Below, in pieces: positions 20,400 through 30,881 of a stretch of 64,000 nt of DNA. How positions within the stretch are numbered: the stretch's first letter is position 1; each line of letters begins with the position of its first letter. A model generated the notes under the pieces. That model was given only the letters and a program-made list of their open reading frames with translations, was not told where the DNA came from and ran no database searches. The translations under genes were made by a program, and so were the position numbers. The DNA comes from Zasmidium citrigriseum (lineage: Eukaryota; Ascomycota; Dothideomycetes; Mycosphaerellales; Mycosphaerellaceae): assembly GCA_002786025.1 (NCBI GenBank), contig NHNW01000014.1:310001-374000 (forward strand), read 5' to 3'.

Positions 20400-21293
20400 C
20401 TACTCCCCAAGCCCGTTCTCCGCTTCACTCCTCCTTTCGGGAGCTGGCCCGACGCTCGTCCTCCTCTTCTCGACTGGCGGTGCCAAGTGGCTGTCGTTCC
20501 ATTGAATGGCATTGGCTGAGTAACATCGCTTGTGCGTGTTGGGAGACTTCTCAGCGCCGGTTTTGGTAGGCGACAGTGAAAACTGGAGCTCAGCGACGGT
20601 GTCTTCCTCCATCGACGACGGCGAATGTTCGCCGCGGCTGGCGGCCATTGTGGACGACTCCGCGGGTATCCCGTTGAACATGGGTGACATGAACTCGTGT
20701 GCGTACACGTGGTTTGTGTCATCGAAAGTGTCGTTCATATCGACTCCATGGACGGGATTTTCATAAAACCCAGAGTCGGCAGACGAGCCGTAAGGCGACG
20801 ACTGACGGCGTTCCCGCAGCATCGACAGGTCCCAGTATTGAGGCTGTGTTTCAGCACCTCTGCCGGCGTTTGAGCTGCCGGGGAGGCTTCCAGTCCATGG
20901 CGATGCCGTTGAGACAGGGCTGTATGGCGTGAACAGAAACGGCGAGGGGGGCATTTGTGGTGTCCACGGGCTCATCGGAGTATTGTAGAATGTTCCTTGC
21001 TCAAATGAGGCGATCAGGTTGTTACATTGTCGCAGATGGTCGTGAAGCATCGCTTGCTTCGATTCCAAATTCGCCACCGCTCTCTTCGACAGTGCTCGAG
21101 TATATTGCCGTTTCTTCTTGTCACTGCGAGATAGCTCCCTCTCCTCACGCTCAGCCAGCGTCTTCTCAACTTTCGCAAGCTTCTTGTACAATTTGCTGAG
21201 CGCTTGATGCGTATTCCCAAGCTCGATAGTGTAGTGGTGGTGCTGCTCATAAAGCAGGGGAAGCATACTGGGTTGGAAGCCTGAGAACGACAT
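20400..21293 (-). CDS. coiled-coil hypothetical protein
   Basis: Intronless, 297 residues from the ATG at 21293. Upstream in-frame codons to 21374 lack an ATG. Residues about 20-90 are a strongly predicted helical region with Leu/Lys/Glu heptads (LSKLYKKLAKVEKTLAEREE, then KRAVANLESKQAMLHDHLRQ). The rest is Ser/Pro-rich and disordered, with potential phosphorylation sites such as SPWTPQMPPSP and FSLSPTKT. No membrane span or enzyme motif. The layout suggests a scaffold or regulatory protein. I do not recognise a named family. Confidence 0.6.
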   Translation of the reverse strand: MSFSGFQPSMLPLLYEQHHHYTIELGNTHQALSKLYKKLAKVEKTLAEREERELSRSDKKKRQYTRALSKRAVANLESKQAMLHDHLRQCNNLIASFEQGTFYNTPMSPWTPQMPPSPFLFTPYSPVSTASPWTGSLPGSSNAGRGAETQPQYWDLSMLRERRQSSPYGSSADSGFYENPVHGVDMNDTFDDTNHVYAHEFMSPMFNGIPAESSTMAASRGEHSPSSMEEDTVAELQFSLSPTKTGAEKSPNTHKRCYSANAIQWNDSHLAPPVEKRRTSVGPAPERRSEAENGLGE

Positions 21294-22177
21294 CTTGAGT
21301 GGTGGTGAGTCTGCGAACAATGCTAAGCTGCTGGCTGAGGCGGTGACAGCGCAAGAGTCCGGCTCCTCGCGCAAGGCGCTGTTTCTGCAGGCTGTGGTAG
21401 TGACCTGAAGGTGGTTTTAATGCTTCAACCTGCAAATCAGTCCCTTTGGAGCCGGCTCTTGTGCTTGTAGGCACTTTGAAGAAGGTCAAATGAGCTCCTA
21501 CTATTCTTGACGCCCACCTGGCTGCGGTGGCTGCATGTCTTCAATGGATTTCTTTGAAGCCCGGTAATTTGCTACGCCTAGAGCTCGTCATGCCTGAACG
21601 CGGACAAAGACAATCGTGCCGTCCACGCGGACCTTATCGAGTTCAATTGCGCCGAGGCTGTAAGTCGAGGCAAGAGTGTCCTTGTATCTGTTCGACAGAC
21701 AAGCCGGTCGCCTGGACCAGGGATGCGCAAGAGAAAGTCCTCGTTTCAGGAGAGTTCTGCTCGTAGTCTCTGATGCGGCAGAGACACGCTGTAAACTGCA
21801 GCTTAGCGTTCGTGCATAGATTGTTCGCTGTCTCGATGGACAAAGAAGTGCCCCGTGCCCGTAGCAAATCTATGTCGACCCAGCCAGATGTGTCTGAAAC
21901 ACGTCTCCCATAGTGCTGGAGTCCCAGAATCGAAAGTGACATGAAGTCGGAATTGATTTTCGATCGGAACATGCTCCCCGAAACGGCCATGCTTCAGATG
22001 ATACATTTAGCGCCATCGTGAAGTGCGGCAGCTTCGATGACGCCAGCGAGATTGGGTTGCAATATCGCAAGCGAGATTCTGACTGCTTCCCGGCTCCAGA
22101 GAGGAAGTCGCACTCAGGACGTCTTGTCGTATCGTGCTGCCCGGAATGATTGATCCAGAAACTGTGGGTTGTCAAGA
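21294..22177. other. intergenic, nothing recognised
   Basis: Promoter of the coiled-coil gene at the left and 3' flank of the radical SAM gene at the right. Overlapping frames in 21.5-22.2 kb carry no domain. Confidence 0.45.
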
Positions 22178-23438
22178 TCAGATATTGAAGCCGCCGTGCT
22201 CTGCTGGATCGAGTAGCCGCCAAAGTCCCGACTTTTCCGCTGCTCTCTTGACACTGTCGACTTCATTCAAGCTGACAGCGCGATTGATGTCTTGATACCT
22301 GACTTGCTTCTTGGCCCTATCATCGGCTGGCACGTCGCCTGGTTCGACTGTGCTTTCAGCGAGATCTTGGGCGCGACCGCTGGTTGTTCTCCTCTGCTTG
22401 CCCACGTGTGCTCTTGGGTGGTATTGCTCCATGATATGCACATACAAGTCTTTGCTGACGTTCTCGGCAAGCCATCGAACGATTTGTTTGCCTTCCTCTT
22501 CTTGTCCTGGCATTACGAGGTGTCTGATAAGCACGCCCTTTCTCGCGATTCCGTCCGATGTGAAGCACAAATCCCCGACCTGCTTATGCATGGCTTTGAT
22601 GCTCTCCATGGCTGTTTCGGCATAGTTGTCGGCCTTGAGCAGGCGTTTAGAAGTGGACGAGTTCCAGACTTTGAAGTCTGCGAGGTAGATATCCACAAGC
22701 CCGTCCATCAACTCGATAGATTCCAGTGAATCGAAGCTGGATGTGTTGTAGACGATCGGTACCCTCAAACCAAGCGCTTTTGCGTGAAGGATAGACAATG
22801 CGACTTGTGGCACCACATGCTCAGGAGTTACGAGATTGATGTTGTGAACGTTACCTACCTGCTGAAGTTTGAGGTACCTGGATTGTCAGCTACTGATTCT
22901 CAGTGATATAGAACACATCCTACCACTCTGCAAGCTCCTCTGGACTCAGATGGAAGCCGTTCTTCTGGTGTGCAATGTCGTGATTCTGACAGAACACACA
23001 GCGCAAGTTACAGCCACTAAAGAACACGCTCCCTGACCCGTTGTGCCCTTGTATACAGGGTTCTTCGCCAAAATGAGGCGCTACGGTGTTGACGCTGGAT
23101 CAAACGGTCAGCATCTGCCCGCGTCTTCATCCAAAGCGTCCCAGTGTGAAATACACCACGTCTGCCCCGATCAAGCATGTTCCTCTCTTTTCAAATCGAT
23201 TGACACCACATAGTCGCGGGCACAGATTGCAATTGCTCAGATGCGCGTATGCTGCTGAGCGTTCCTTCGCCTCTTGGACGGGCGACAGGAGCTGATATCG
23301 AGGGATGTAGTCGTCGAGGAGGAACGGCGGCGATAGGAAGCTTCGCGAGCGCGTTTGAACGAGCGATTCAACTCGTCTCGGGAGACAAGCATTGCTGCCG
23401 ACGCGTCTGAAGGTCTGCGACAGCATCTTGTGCTCCAT
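22178..23438 (-). CDS. PflA-like radical SAM protein
   Basis: Three exons (23438-23155, 23094-22924, 22877-22178) join in frame to about 384 residues. The radical SAM cluster motif CxxxCxxC is explicit as CNLRCVFCQN in exon 2, preceded by EEPCIQGHNGSGSVFFSG as in pyruvate formate-lyase-activating-enzyme relatives. Upstream is a second conserved set, CNLCPRLCGVNR with a following GTC. Downstream are the barrel strands VHNINLVTPEHVV and DIYLADFKVW. The first 35 residues are Arg/Ser-rich with few acids, so a mitochondrial presequence is possible. The first intron has a weaker donor (GTATTT), so that border is less certain. Such proteins are widespread in filamentous fungi that lack a known formate-lyase partner, and the substrate is unknown. 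Transcribed divergently from NBP35. Confidence 0.85.
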
Positions 23439-23672
23439 TGGCAACGCGACTGTGTGCTCTCAAGGATGAAGTGCTCGCGATGGTCCACAAGCGTTGCCCT
23501 TCTCGGCTTGGCTTGCTGTGGCGAAAGCGAGAGCCAGAGCTGACCTCGCAATTAATCAGCACATGTCATCGTCTTTTCCACCTCTCACCACTCCATACTC
23601 TCATGTCTTCACAGTGACTGCAAGTCGACAACATCGAGCAGTTCGTGGACTTATCCGTCTGAGAATTTGACG
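23439..23672. promoter_or_regulatory. shared divergent promoter, radical SAM gene and NBP35
   Basis: Only 234 bases separate the two divergent start codons, so the promoters must overlap. The interval has no TATA box that I can see. The strand facing NBP35 becomes pyrimidine-rich with CTCACCACTCC around 23583. Co-regulation is inferred from geometry only. Confidence 0.6.
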
Positions 23673-24704
23673 ATGGCGCCTTCTCTGGAAGAGCCGGTAC
23701 AGCCGGTAGACGATGCGCTGAACTCATACACCAAGAAAGGCCCAGCATTATCAGCGCCGGAACCAGAGAACTGTGTCGGTCCTCAGAGTGAACAGGCCGG
23801 CAAGGCAGATGCTTGTCAAGGCTGTCCAAATCAGCAAATATGTGCTTCAGCGCCCAAAGGACCGGATCCTGATATCGAAGTCATCACGGAGCGTCTATCT
23901 GGAGTCAAGCACAAGATATTGGTTCTCAGCGGCAAGGGCGGTGTGGGCAAGAGTACCTTCACGACCATGCTTTCTCACGCTTTCGCGAGTAACCCCGACA
24001 ATATGGTGGGCATTATGGACACAGATATCTGTGGCCCGAGCATACCGAAGATGATGGGCGTCGAGACCGAGACGATTCATGTCACGAGCACAGGATGGGA
24101 ACCAGTCTGGGTCAGCGACAACCTCGGTGTGATGAGCGTACAGTTCATGCTGCCAAACCGAGACGATGCTGTGATCTGGCGAGGACCAAAGAAGAACGGA
24201 TTGATCAAGCAGTTCCTGAAGGATGTTGAATGGGGCGAGATGGATTACCTATTCGTTGACACACCACCCGGAACCTCGGACGAACATCTCAGTGTCAACA
24301 GCTTCCTCAAGGAAGCCGGAATCGATGGCGCCGTGCTCGTGACAACCCCCCAGGAAGTGAGCTTACTCGACGTACGAAAAGAGATCGACTTCTGCCGGAA
24401 AGCCGGCATCAAAGTGCTTGGACTCGTGGAGAACATGAGCGGCTTTGTCTGTCCGAAGTGCACGCATCAATCTGAGATTTTCAGAGCGACTACGGGAGGT
24501 GGCAGGAAGCTTGCAAAAGAGACTGGAGTTCCCTTCCTCGGCGCTGTTCCTCTGGATCCTCGGATCGGCATGGCCTGCGACTACGGAGAGAGTTTCTTCG
24601 ACAACTTTGGAGATTCGCCTGCTTGCCAGGCTTTGAAGGAAGTTGTCAGACGTGTTGGCGAAGAAGTCGGTGTTCCAGCCAACGAGGTACTTGGAGAGGA
24701 TTGA
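23673..24704 (+). CDS. NBP35: cytosolic Fe-S cluster assembly ATPase NBP35
   Basis: NBP35 (NUBP1) is the P-loop scaffold on which cytosolic and nuclear [4Fe-4S] clusters are built, working with CFD1. Intronless, 343 residues from the ATG at 23673. The ATP-independent N-terminal cluster site is present as four cysteines (C34, C48, C51, C57) in the family spacing. The deviant Walker A GKGGVGKS is at residues 87-94. [10 protein letters not shown] and [10 protein letters not shown] follow, and the bridging-cluster CPKC (C260, C263) lies in GFVCPKC. All key residues are intact and the length is normal for ascomycetes. An upstream TTG in the same frame is not used as start. Confidence 0.97.
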   Translation: MAPSLEEPVQPVDDALNSYTKKGPALSAPEPENCVGPQSEQAGKADACQGCPNQQICASAPKGPDPDIEVITERLSGVKHKILVLSGKGGVGKSTFTTMLSHAFASNPDNMVGIMDTDICGPSIPKMMGVETETIHVTSTGWEPVWVSDNLGVMSVQFMLPNRDDAVIWRGPKKNGLIKQFLKDVEWGEMDYLFVDTPPGTSDEHLSVNSFLKEAGIDGAVLVTTPQEVSLLDVRKEIDFCRKAGIKVLGLVENMSGFVCPKCTHQSEIFRATTGGGRKLAKETGVPFLGAVPLDPRIGMACDYGESFFDNFGDSPACQALKEVVRRVGEEVGVPANEVLGED

Positions 24705-25774
24705 GATAACATTCAACGCTTCACGCAAGTATACCTCTCATCGGGTCGGCATAGGGTGTGGCACCATTCTGTCATGTCAAGGCAGTGCTACTGCATCTGT
24801 CCAAAGTGGAATCGGGCACCATTCTCGAATGATTTGCCATAGCTGTGGATTCTCAATCTCGGGTCGAACAGCCTCTCTTCTGGGAAACTGCCTACGTTTT
24901 CCATACCAAAGCAATTCGCAGCATGTTCCGCGGCGGAAGTCTTGGAGAATACATACCGGGACGGCAGGATACGCTCAAGTCGCCTTATTCGATCTCGACA
25001 ATTGTCCGAAAGCAGATGCTCAACATTACAGGTCCACTGATATCCAGTCGGAGCAGTCGTCGACAGCATGCCGCTCGCCGATTGTCAGATAGGAGGCTTC
25101 AGGAGGTCGAGGTCGGCTCAAAGCATGCATTCCTGGTCGACAACAAATGACAACGGCAGCTAAGCGTGGCTTTTGGGCAGACACCACTTGCAAAGCATCC
25201 GCGCCTTGCGTGAAGAATTGGCACATTGCGCAACATTCCAGTGCCAGTTCGAGACCACCACGGCATCTCAATACACTTGCCGGTCTCGGAGCACATGGCT
25301 TTGTGTTTCCGCTTCGCAAAAGCCAAGTCGAAGTACACTATTTCTCAATAACTTTCTCTCGCCAAGCCAATATCACGACTTGTCATTGCTCAGTCCAGAC
25401 CGGTCTCCTTTGTTATCTGCCAAAATATCCGGAAGCAACAATGCTTCCTTCGTATCTATAGAAGGGCATTGAGCCTTTCATCCCTCCGCAGTTCTTTATC
25501 CACCTCCTCACATGAGCCTTTCGCCAAGGACAACAAGAAAGAATCGATTGACAATGCCGACAGTATTTGGGCTCGAGACACCCTCCCAAGCCTCCTCCTT
25601 CCTAGTGCGAACATCGATACTAATCCCCTTCCGTTCTTTCGACCGACTTTTGTTGTCATGCGAAGCGCTGCGCGCTTATACGGTCTCATCAGCAACTTCT
25701 AAAGATCGTTCCCACAAGTCGTTTGAGACGACTCGACCTCGCATTTCCGATTCCGCATACACCATATCGAACTC
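24705..25774. other. 1.1-kb intergenic region
   Basis: NBP35 terminator region, then the promoter of the GH43 gene. Frames of 80-150 codons on both strands overlap and have no recognisable domain. Nothing else seen. Confidence 0.45.
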
Positions 25775-26839
25775 ATGGTCAACATTCCTTCGGCATTCGT
25801 CGCGCTGTGCGCCTTGACGATTGTCCCTAGTGCCAACGCAGGTCTTGTGAAGCGGGCTCCCATCAAACCCATCATGGGCGGTGTGAACTTCCCTGATCCA
25901 GCAGTGATCAAGACGGCAGATGGCTGGCACCTGTTTTCTACTAACGCGAAGATTGGCGATAAGCTGGTCCACATTCAGAGAGCTTTTACCCCTGATTGGA
26001 AAACGTTCACGTTCAAGCAGGGTGTCGATGCGCTGCCAGTGCTCCCCCGATGGGCGGATCCTACCCCTCGAGTTTGGGCTCCTGACGTTGTTAGGCTCGA
26101 CGACGGTAGCTTCATCATGTACTACACCGTCGCCTACAGAGCAAAGCCCCATCTCCATTGCCTCTCATACGCAACGGCCAAGAACATCAACGACCCCTTC
26201 GTCGACAATAGCAAGCAACCCTGGATCTGCCCAACCGCAGCCGGCGGCGCCATCGACATCGCAGGCTTCACCGATGAGAAGAACGGCCACAAACGTTATG
26301 TCGTCTACAAAGTTGACGGCAACGCTATTGGTCACGGTGGCGCCTGTGGCAATACCGTCGCCCCCATCGTTCCAACCCCAATCCTCCTCCAACAAGTCGG
26401 CAAAGACGGCCACACCCTCATCGGCAAACCAACCGAAATCCTCACCAACATCGCCTCCGACGGCCCCTACGTCGAAGCCCCCGCCCTAACCTACATGAAC
26501 GGCAAATACGTCCTCTTCTTCTCCTCGCAATGCTACATGGGCCCCAAATACGACGTGCAATACGCCCTCGCCGACCGCATCACCGGACCCTACAAGCGCG
26601 GCGGCCGGATCCTAGGTACCGGAGACTTTGGCTTGAACGGTCCTGGTGGTTTGGATGTGGCCATCAACGGTGATCATGCTGTTTTCCATGGGTATGTCGA
26701 GACTGCTCCTGGTGAGCTTAAGGACTGTAGGAATTTTGAACGTAAGTCTGACTGTCGACATAGACATGCCAAGAAGGTTCGCGCTGCGTATAAGGCGACG
26801 CTTTCGCTCAGAAATGGCGTTGTTCGCGTGCATGTCTGA
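25775..26839 (+). CDS. secreted GH43-type glycoside hydrolase
   Basis: Intronless, 354 residues. A signal peptide covers about residues 1-22 (ending PSANA), followed by a KR site that could be a propeptide cleavage point. The five-bladed beta-propeller signatures of clan GH-F are visible: NFPDPAVIK (catalytic base D41), RVWAPDVV, GGAIDIAGF (D161, probable pKa modulator) and YVEAPAL (E234, proton donor). Members act on arabinan or xylan side chains (arabinofuranosidase, beta-xylosidase). The exact activity cannot be told from motifs. The last 35 residues are basic and have an intron-like GTAAGT...TAG of 22 bases, but that is too short and would break the frame, so I keep the continuous reading. 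Its 3' end faces the NIS1-type gene. Confidence 0.87.
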   Translation: MVNIPSAFVALCALTIVPSANAGLVKRAPIKPIMGGVNFPDPAVIKTADGWHLFSTNAKIGDKLVHIQRAFTPDWKTFTFKQGVDALPVLPRWADPTPRVWAPDVVRLDDGSFIMYYTVAYRAKPHLHCLSYATAKNINDPFVDNSKQPWICPTAAGGAIDIAGFTDEKNGHKRYVVYKVDGNAIGHGGACGNTVAPIVPTPILLQQVGKDGHTLIGKPTEILTNIASDGPYVEAPALTYMNGKYVLFFSSQCYMGPKYDVQYALADRITGPYKRGGRILGTGDFGLNGPGGLDVAINGDHAVFHGYVETAPGELKDCRNFERKSDCRHRHAKKVRAAYKATLSLRNGVVRVHV

Positions 26840-27159
26840 GGGCTGTCGTGTCTGGATGGTATGTTTCTGCTCTTCTTGTTCTTCTTCTGCTTCTTGGCGA
26901 AGGCTTCTTTGCCTCTTCTACGATGTCGAAGTTTTCTTGATCTCTCTGATGCGTTCGAGCGAGCGTTTCCTGCATTTTCGTATCTCTTCTTACAAAGACA
27001 TCATTGAAAATCTCTCATTCTTAACCCACTTATCTCATCACTTATCTCTCCACAAAGATTCTTTAGCATGTTCTGACCTCGATGCAGCGACTTGCACCAT
27101 GCATCTTCTAGCTACATGCCCCTATTGTACACTCCAGCATTGACACCTTCTTCAAGCAT

Positions 27160-27664
27160 CTACTGACTAGTAACAAGCTCACTAAAAACATACTCCGACG
27201 ACGTCGAACTCCCAACCGTAACATTCGCCACATAATTCACCACAGTCGGACTGACCGAAGCGCCAAACAACGAAAACTGCGCTCCGCTAAGCACATAAGC
27301 GCCCTTCTTCGTCGTCGCGGGGATGTGCACGTAGTGCGTGATATTTTCGATGACATTGGAGAAATCTACACCAATCGTGGTCAGTGTCTACACTAAAACT
27401 TACGGATTGCAAAGGGAACCTACCTGGACCCAAAAACTTCGAATCGAGCAACGAGCCAAGCGTTCCCGGATAGGCTCTCGCAGCAGGGGAGAGGCCGAAG
27501 GAAAAGGCTACATCTTGCGAGGCTTGGATGTCGTTTTGAGCGACGATCTCGAGTTTGACGGTTGAGTCTGGGGCGATGGTTTTGGGGGTGTTGAAGCCGA
27601 CGATGCGGGCGCTGGTCAGGGACAGCAGAGAGCTTGCGGTGGCGAGGAAGGTTGTGGTGCGCAT
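27160..27664 (-). CDS. NIS1: NIS1-family secreted effector
   Basis: Two exons (27664-27424 and 27365-27160), separated by a 58-bp GT-AG intron, encode 148 residues. A signal peptide ends near residue 19 (LLSLTSA), leaving a mature protein that begins RIVGFNTPKTIAP. The small beta-sandwich pattern of the NIS1 family is recognisable: QDVAFSFGL, GTLGSLL, NVIENITHYV, KGAYVLSGAQFSLFG, ending in a Val-rich strand. Known members, first described in Colletotrichum, are conserved ascomycete and basidiomycete effectors that act on plant immune kinases. Function here is by family resemblance only. Unlike many relatives the visible sequence has almost no cysteines. The intron sits after GP at residue 80. 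A TATA-like element lies about 90 bases upstream. Confidence 0.82.
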
Positions 27665-28240
27665 GGCGGATGCTGTCGGTTGGGGTTGATATGGGTGTTG
27701 GGATTGAGTGTGAGAAAGGGGATGTGATGATTGAAGTGGCAGGGATACCAGCCTTATATGTATGCTTGGCCCAGGGACCATGTCGATTACATCTCTGATT
27801 TGCTATTCTTGACATGCAACCCTCGGCGATTACTGAGAATATACGAGTGTGGTTTCGACGTCGCGAGTGAGACCTTTCCCATGACCAATTTCGGTCGGAT
27901 ATCGGTCATAAGACCCCCTACGTCCATGGAGGCTGACGAGGCTTTCGCTGCGATATTAGCAAGAGCTCAAATTGCAGTGCGAGCGACTGACTGCTGAGAA
28001 GCGCCCTTCCGGACGACTCCCATCAAATGACCTGATTCTGTTGGACTCTGTGCGATGTTAGGCGACAAGTGGGAATGTGTCACGAAGTGATTACGGTTGA
28101 GTGATCAGTGGTGGCGAAAGTGGGATACTCCTCAAAGGGTAGCTTGCCGCGATGGCAAGTAATATTCGGATACCAAGTGGCTGACTTTTGTTAGGTATTC
28201 TGTTCCCCCTATTCAAGCCACGCTACATTCGATGGTCACA
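27665..28240. other. intergenic region between NIS1-type gene and RAD18
   Basis: About 575 bases holding the promoter of the NIS1-type gene and the 3' flank of RAD18. No gene recognised. Confidence 0.5.
27752..27760 (-). promoter_or_regulatory. TATA-like element of the NIS1-type gene
   Basis: CATATAAGG on the minus strand, about 90 bases before the ATG, a normal distance for a fungal TATA box with a short leader. Strong TATA promoters are common for conditionally expressed secreted proteins. Confidence 0.5.
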
Positions 28241-29899
28241 TCAAGACGTAGCCATGGACCCGCCGCCGCCGTCAAGATCTCTCACCGGTTGCGCCGGAAC
28301 CTCAAACATGGGCAGCTTCTTCGGCGGGTCTGATGAATCGGTAAGATGGGTGGCCAAGTCGCAAGGCGATCCCGTGTGCTCGTGTCTGGTATGTTCATCG
28401 TTGCTTGATTCCCGACTCAGGGAGGCCACATGTGGTTGAGTTGGAACGGCTGGTGTTGAGTCGCCCCTGATAGGCGATCGCTTTGTCGTTGTTTCTGGCG
28501 GACTCATTATGCCGTTGACCATGCTAGGCGGGCCTTGCTGGGAAGATGGAGGCGGTGCGAAGTCTGTGGCGTCTGTAGTCGGATTTGTTGAAGTGCTTTG
28601 GAGTTGCTCGGGGGGGACATCTTGTGTGGCAGGCGGCTTGAAGCCTTCGTTCAACATTGGTCGAATAGGCTCTCCGCGGTTGGCAGCTGCAACTTTCTCG
28701 CGAATGGAAGACAATGCCTCTGGATTGTTCTCATAAGGGTGAACTTCTTCCGGTGCACTTGGTGCACTTGGGTCACCCTCTCCATTCGTGGTTGGCTGCT
28801 CACTTTCACCTCCGTCATCTTTTGCTGACTTGGTCTCTGTGGCAGGATTGGCCTTTTTGCGCTTCGCATCAGCAATGAGCCTGCTGAACTCATCCTGATG
28901 CCTTCTCGAGTATGCTTCTCCGTCGAAGTCTTTCCGCATGATGGTGCTGCTTAGCCCGTTCGCATGGGGGGCTCTGCCACCCTGAGTCCTCTCCCACACC
29001 TCTAGGTCGCGCATCAGCTCTCGTTTCGTTCGCGGGTTTGTCGAGTCGCAATTCGCGTTCCATATGTTGACCCATTCTTTGTGCCGTTGTATCATGAGCT
29101 GCTTGCTTCCGTCGGCTGAAATGCCAATCTCTCTGAGTTTCTTTTTGAACGGCTGGTCCTTCATCATAGAATAGTTCAATTCATTGATCCGATCCTGTGG
29201 TCTCGTATTCTGGTCCGAGGTCTGTTTCCCAAATCCATGCAGAGGAGCTCGTGTCTTCGCCTTCTTCGCCTGTTTCTGCTCGTCTTCACATTTGTCCAAG
29301 TGCCCAAATACATCTACCTCTTTCATGCGCTTCCCACATCCAAGAGGACAGGCGACAAGCCCGTCGTCAGGTTCAGGTTCAGGCTCTGGCTCTGGCTGGA
29401 ACTCCTCATCTCCGTCATCGCTGTCGGCGATCTCGATGGGCTCGGGTTGCGATTCCTGGGAAGCAGCTATTCGCCGACTCTTACTGCGCGTGGTTCGCGC
29501 GGATGACTCTGCCTCTAGCACATCGTCTGAATCCAGTACTGCCGGTCTCTTCCTCTTCCCCACCCTCTTCGGCGCTGCGATCTCTTCCTGAGCCTGCTTC
29601 GCCACTTCAAGAGCCTTTGGTCTCGCCGCGAGAAATGTCGAGACTACCTCTTGTAGAGCCCAATTATTCCGTAACTTGCTCGCCTGATCCGAAGTCCTGC
29701 AAGCCGGGCACTTGCCGTCCGAGGAGAGCGATGTGCGAATGCATTTGGAGCAGAAGGTATGGTTGCATGATGTGATCATCGGCGTGTCGTAGAACTCTTT
29801 GCAGATCTGGCAGTGCAGGGCATTTTCGAGGTCGGCGAATCCATTGAGAGGCGTGTTGATCCAGTCCGTCGAGTCGGGCACGTCGTATTGCTCGGTCAT
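28241..29899 (-). CDS. RAD18: postreplication repair E3 ubiquitin ligase RAD18
   Basis: RAD18 with RAD6 mono-ubiquitinates PCNA at stalled forks. Intronless, 552 residues. Domains in order: a classical RING (C30, C33, C45, H47, C50, C53, C64, C67); a UBZ4-type zinc finger (C184, C188, H200, C204 in CPLGCGKR...FGHLDKC); and a SAP-like DNA-binding segment at about 247-285 (KKKLREIGISADGSKQLM). Between RING and UBZ is an acidic stretch with a PEPEPEPEPD run. The region after residue about 330 is long, Ser/Pro/Thr-rich and disordered, and it ends in a Gly-rich GGGGSMATS. All zinc ligands are intact. Alternatives are unlikely given this domain order. Confidence 0.95.
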   Translation of the reverse strand: MTEQYDVPDSTDWINTPLNGFADLENALHCQICKEFYDTPMITSCNHTFCSKCIRTSLSSDGKCPACRTSDQASKLRNNWALQEVVSTFLAARPKALEVAKQAQEEIAAPKRVGKRKRPAVLDSDDVLEAESSARTTRSKSRRIAASQESQPEPIEIADSDDGDEEFQPEPEPEPEPDDGLVACPLGCGKRMKEVDVFGHLDKCEDEQKQAKKAKTRAPLHGFGKQTSDQNTRPQDRINELNYSMMKDQPFKKKLREIGISADGSKQLMIQRHKEWVNIWNANCDSTNPRTKRELMRDLEVWERTQGGRAPHANGLSSTIMRKDFDGEAYSRRHQDEFSRLIADAKRKKANPATETKSAKDDGGESEQPTTNGEGDPSAPSAPEEVHPYENNPEALSSIREKVAAANRGEPIRPMLNEGFKPPATQDVPPEQLQSTSTNPTTDATDFAPPPSSQQGPPSMVNGIMSPPETTTKRSPIRGDSTPAVPTQPHVASLSRESSNDEHTRHEHTGSPCDLATHLTDSSDPPKKLPMFEVPAQPVRDLDGGGGSMATS

Positions 29900-30143
29900 G
29901 GTGTGGTGTTGGCGAGACGAGAGTGCGGCTTCCGAGGAAGACGTGAAGCGCGAACCACTTTAGCGCGCGGTCAGGCGCGACAAAGGATTCCAACTAAATT
30001 TTGATGACGTCTTAATGAAAACACACAACGCCCACTGCAGGCTTCAGGCCACATAATTCACGTACTACTTTGGCATGAGGTCTCGGTTCCAGATAAGAAA
30101 GGCAGATTGTATTGATCGAAGTGAGATCAGTATCCTGGTGAGT

Positions 30144-30881
30144 CTACTTCTTCCTGGCAGATACCAACAAGAACCACGGTCTCTGCGAATGATTCGACAG
30201 CTCAGGATGCTTTGCAAAGTACTCCTTCGAGGGATGAAACTCTTCAAGATCAACAATAGCAAACTGACATCGAAGAAGCGTACGAAGGTACGTCTCCATA
30301 GTGCGATGACATTTTTGAACAGAACTTCCCAACCAGTAGTACTCCCTCAAACCCTCCTTGAAGTAGTTGTTCAGCGGCCATACGAGCTCCTGTTGCTCGC
30401 TCATCTGCCAGCCCTGGTGTGAAGGAGCTGTGAAGATTGGGTGTTCGACAGAGAAGACGAAGCGTCCTTCGGAGGACAGGGTACTGTGGACCTGCTTGAA
30501 CAATCTCTCCAGATCATGGATGTAATGTAAGGTCAGCGAGCTGTATACCGAGTCGTATGAACCCGGTTTCAGTTGGAGAACGTCCAGGTCGCAGACCTCA
30601 TATGTGAGGTTGGCGGGTACTGTGCTCGACTGGGCTTTGTCAACCATCTTCTGAGAAACGTCCACACCATGGACGCTGGCAGCACCGGCCTCAATCGCGA
30701 ACCTGCAGAACCAGCCGTAGCCACAACCAAGATCTAGGACGCGCTTGCCAATGACATCGCCCACCATTGTGCGAAGAGACTTCCATTCAGGGGCTTCGGC
30801 CAGGCCATCGATGGATCGGGCCTCCTTCGCGTATTCGTCGAAGAAAGCTTGATCGTCGTAGATATTCTGTGCCTGTGCCAT
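30144..30881 (-). CDS. class I SAM-dependent methyltransferase
   Basis: Intronless, 245 residues from the ATG at 30881. The open frame extends 13 codons upstream only from a TTG. Motif I (VLDLGCGYG) and the acidic residue of motif II (HGVDVSQKM) are clear. SYDSVYSSLTLHYI is motif III/post-I, matching methyltransferase type 11/UbiE-like folds. The N-terminal part (YDDQAFFDEYAK) and the C-terminal EEFHPSKEYF region match a group of bacterial-like small-molecule methyltransferases. The substrate is unknown. No targeting signal. Confidence 0.85.
   Translation of the reverse strand: MAQAQNIYDDQAFFDEYAKEARSIDGLAEAPEWKSLRTMVGDVIGKRVLDLGCGYGWFCRFAIEAGAASVHGVDVSQKMVDKAQSSTVPANLTYEVCDLDVLQLKPGSYDSVYSSLTLHYIHDLERLFKQVHSTLSSEGRFVFSVEHPIFTAPSHQGWQMSEQQELVWPLNNYFKEGLREYYWLGSSVQKCHRTMETYLRTLLRCQFAIVDLEEFHPSKEYFAKHPELSNHSQRPWFLLVSARKK

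Noticed and set aside
26742..26763. GTAAGT...TAG intron near the end of the GH43 gene
   Set aside because: Only 22 bases, below any workable fungal intron, and removal breaks the frame that ends normally.
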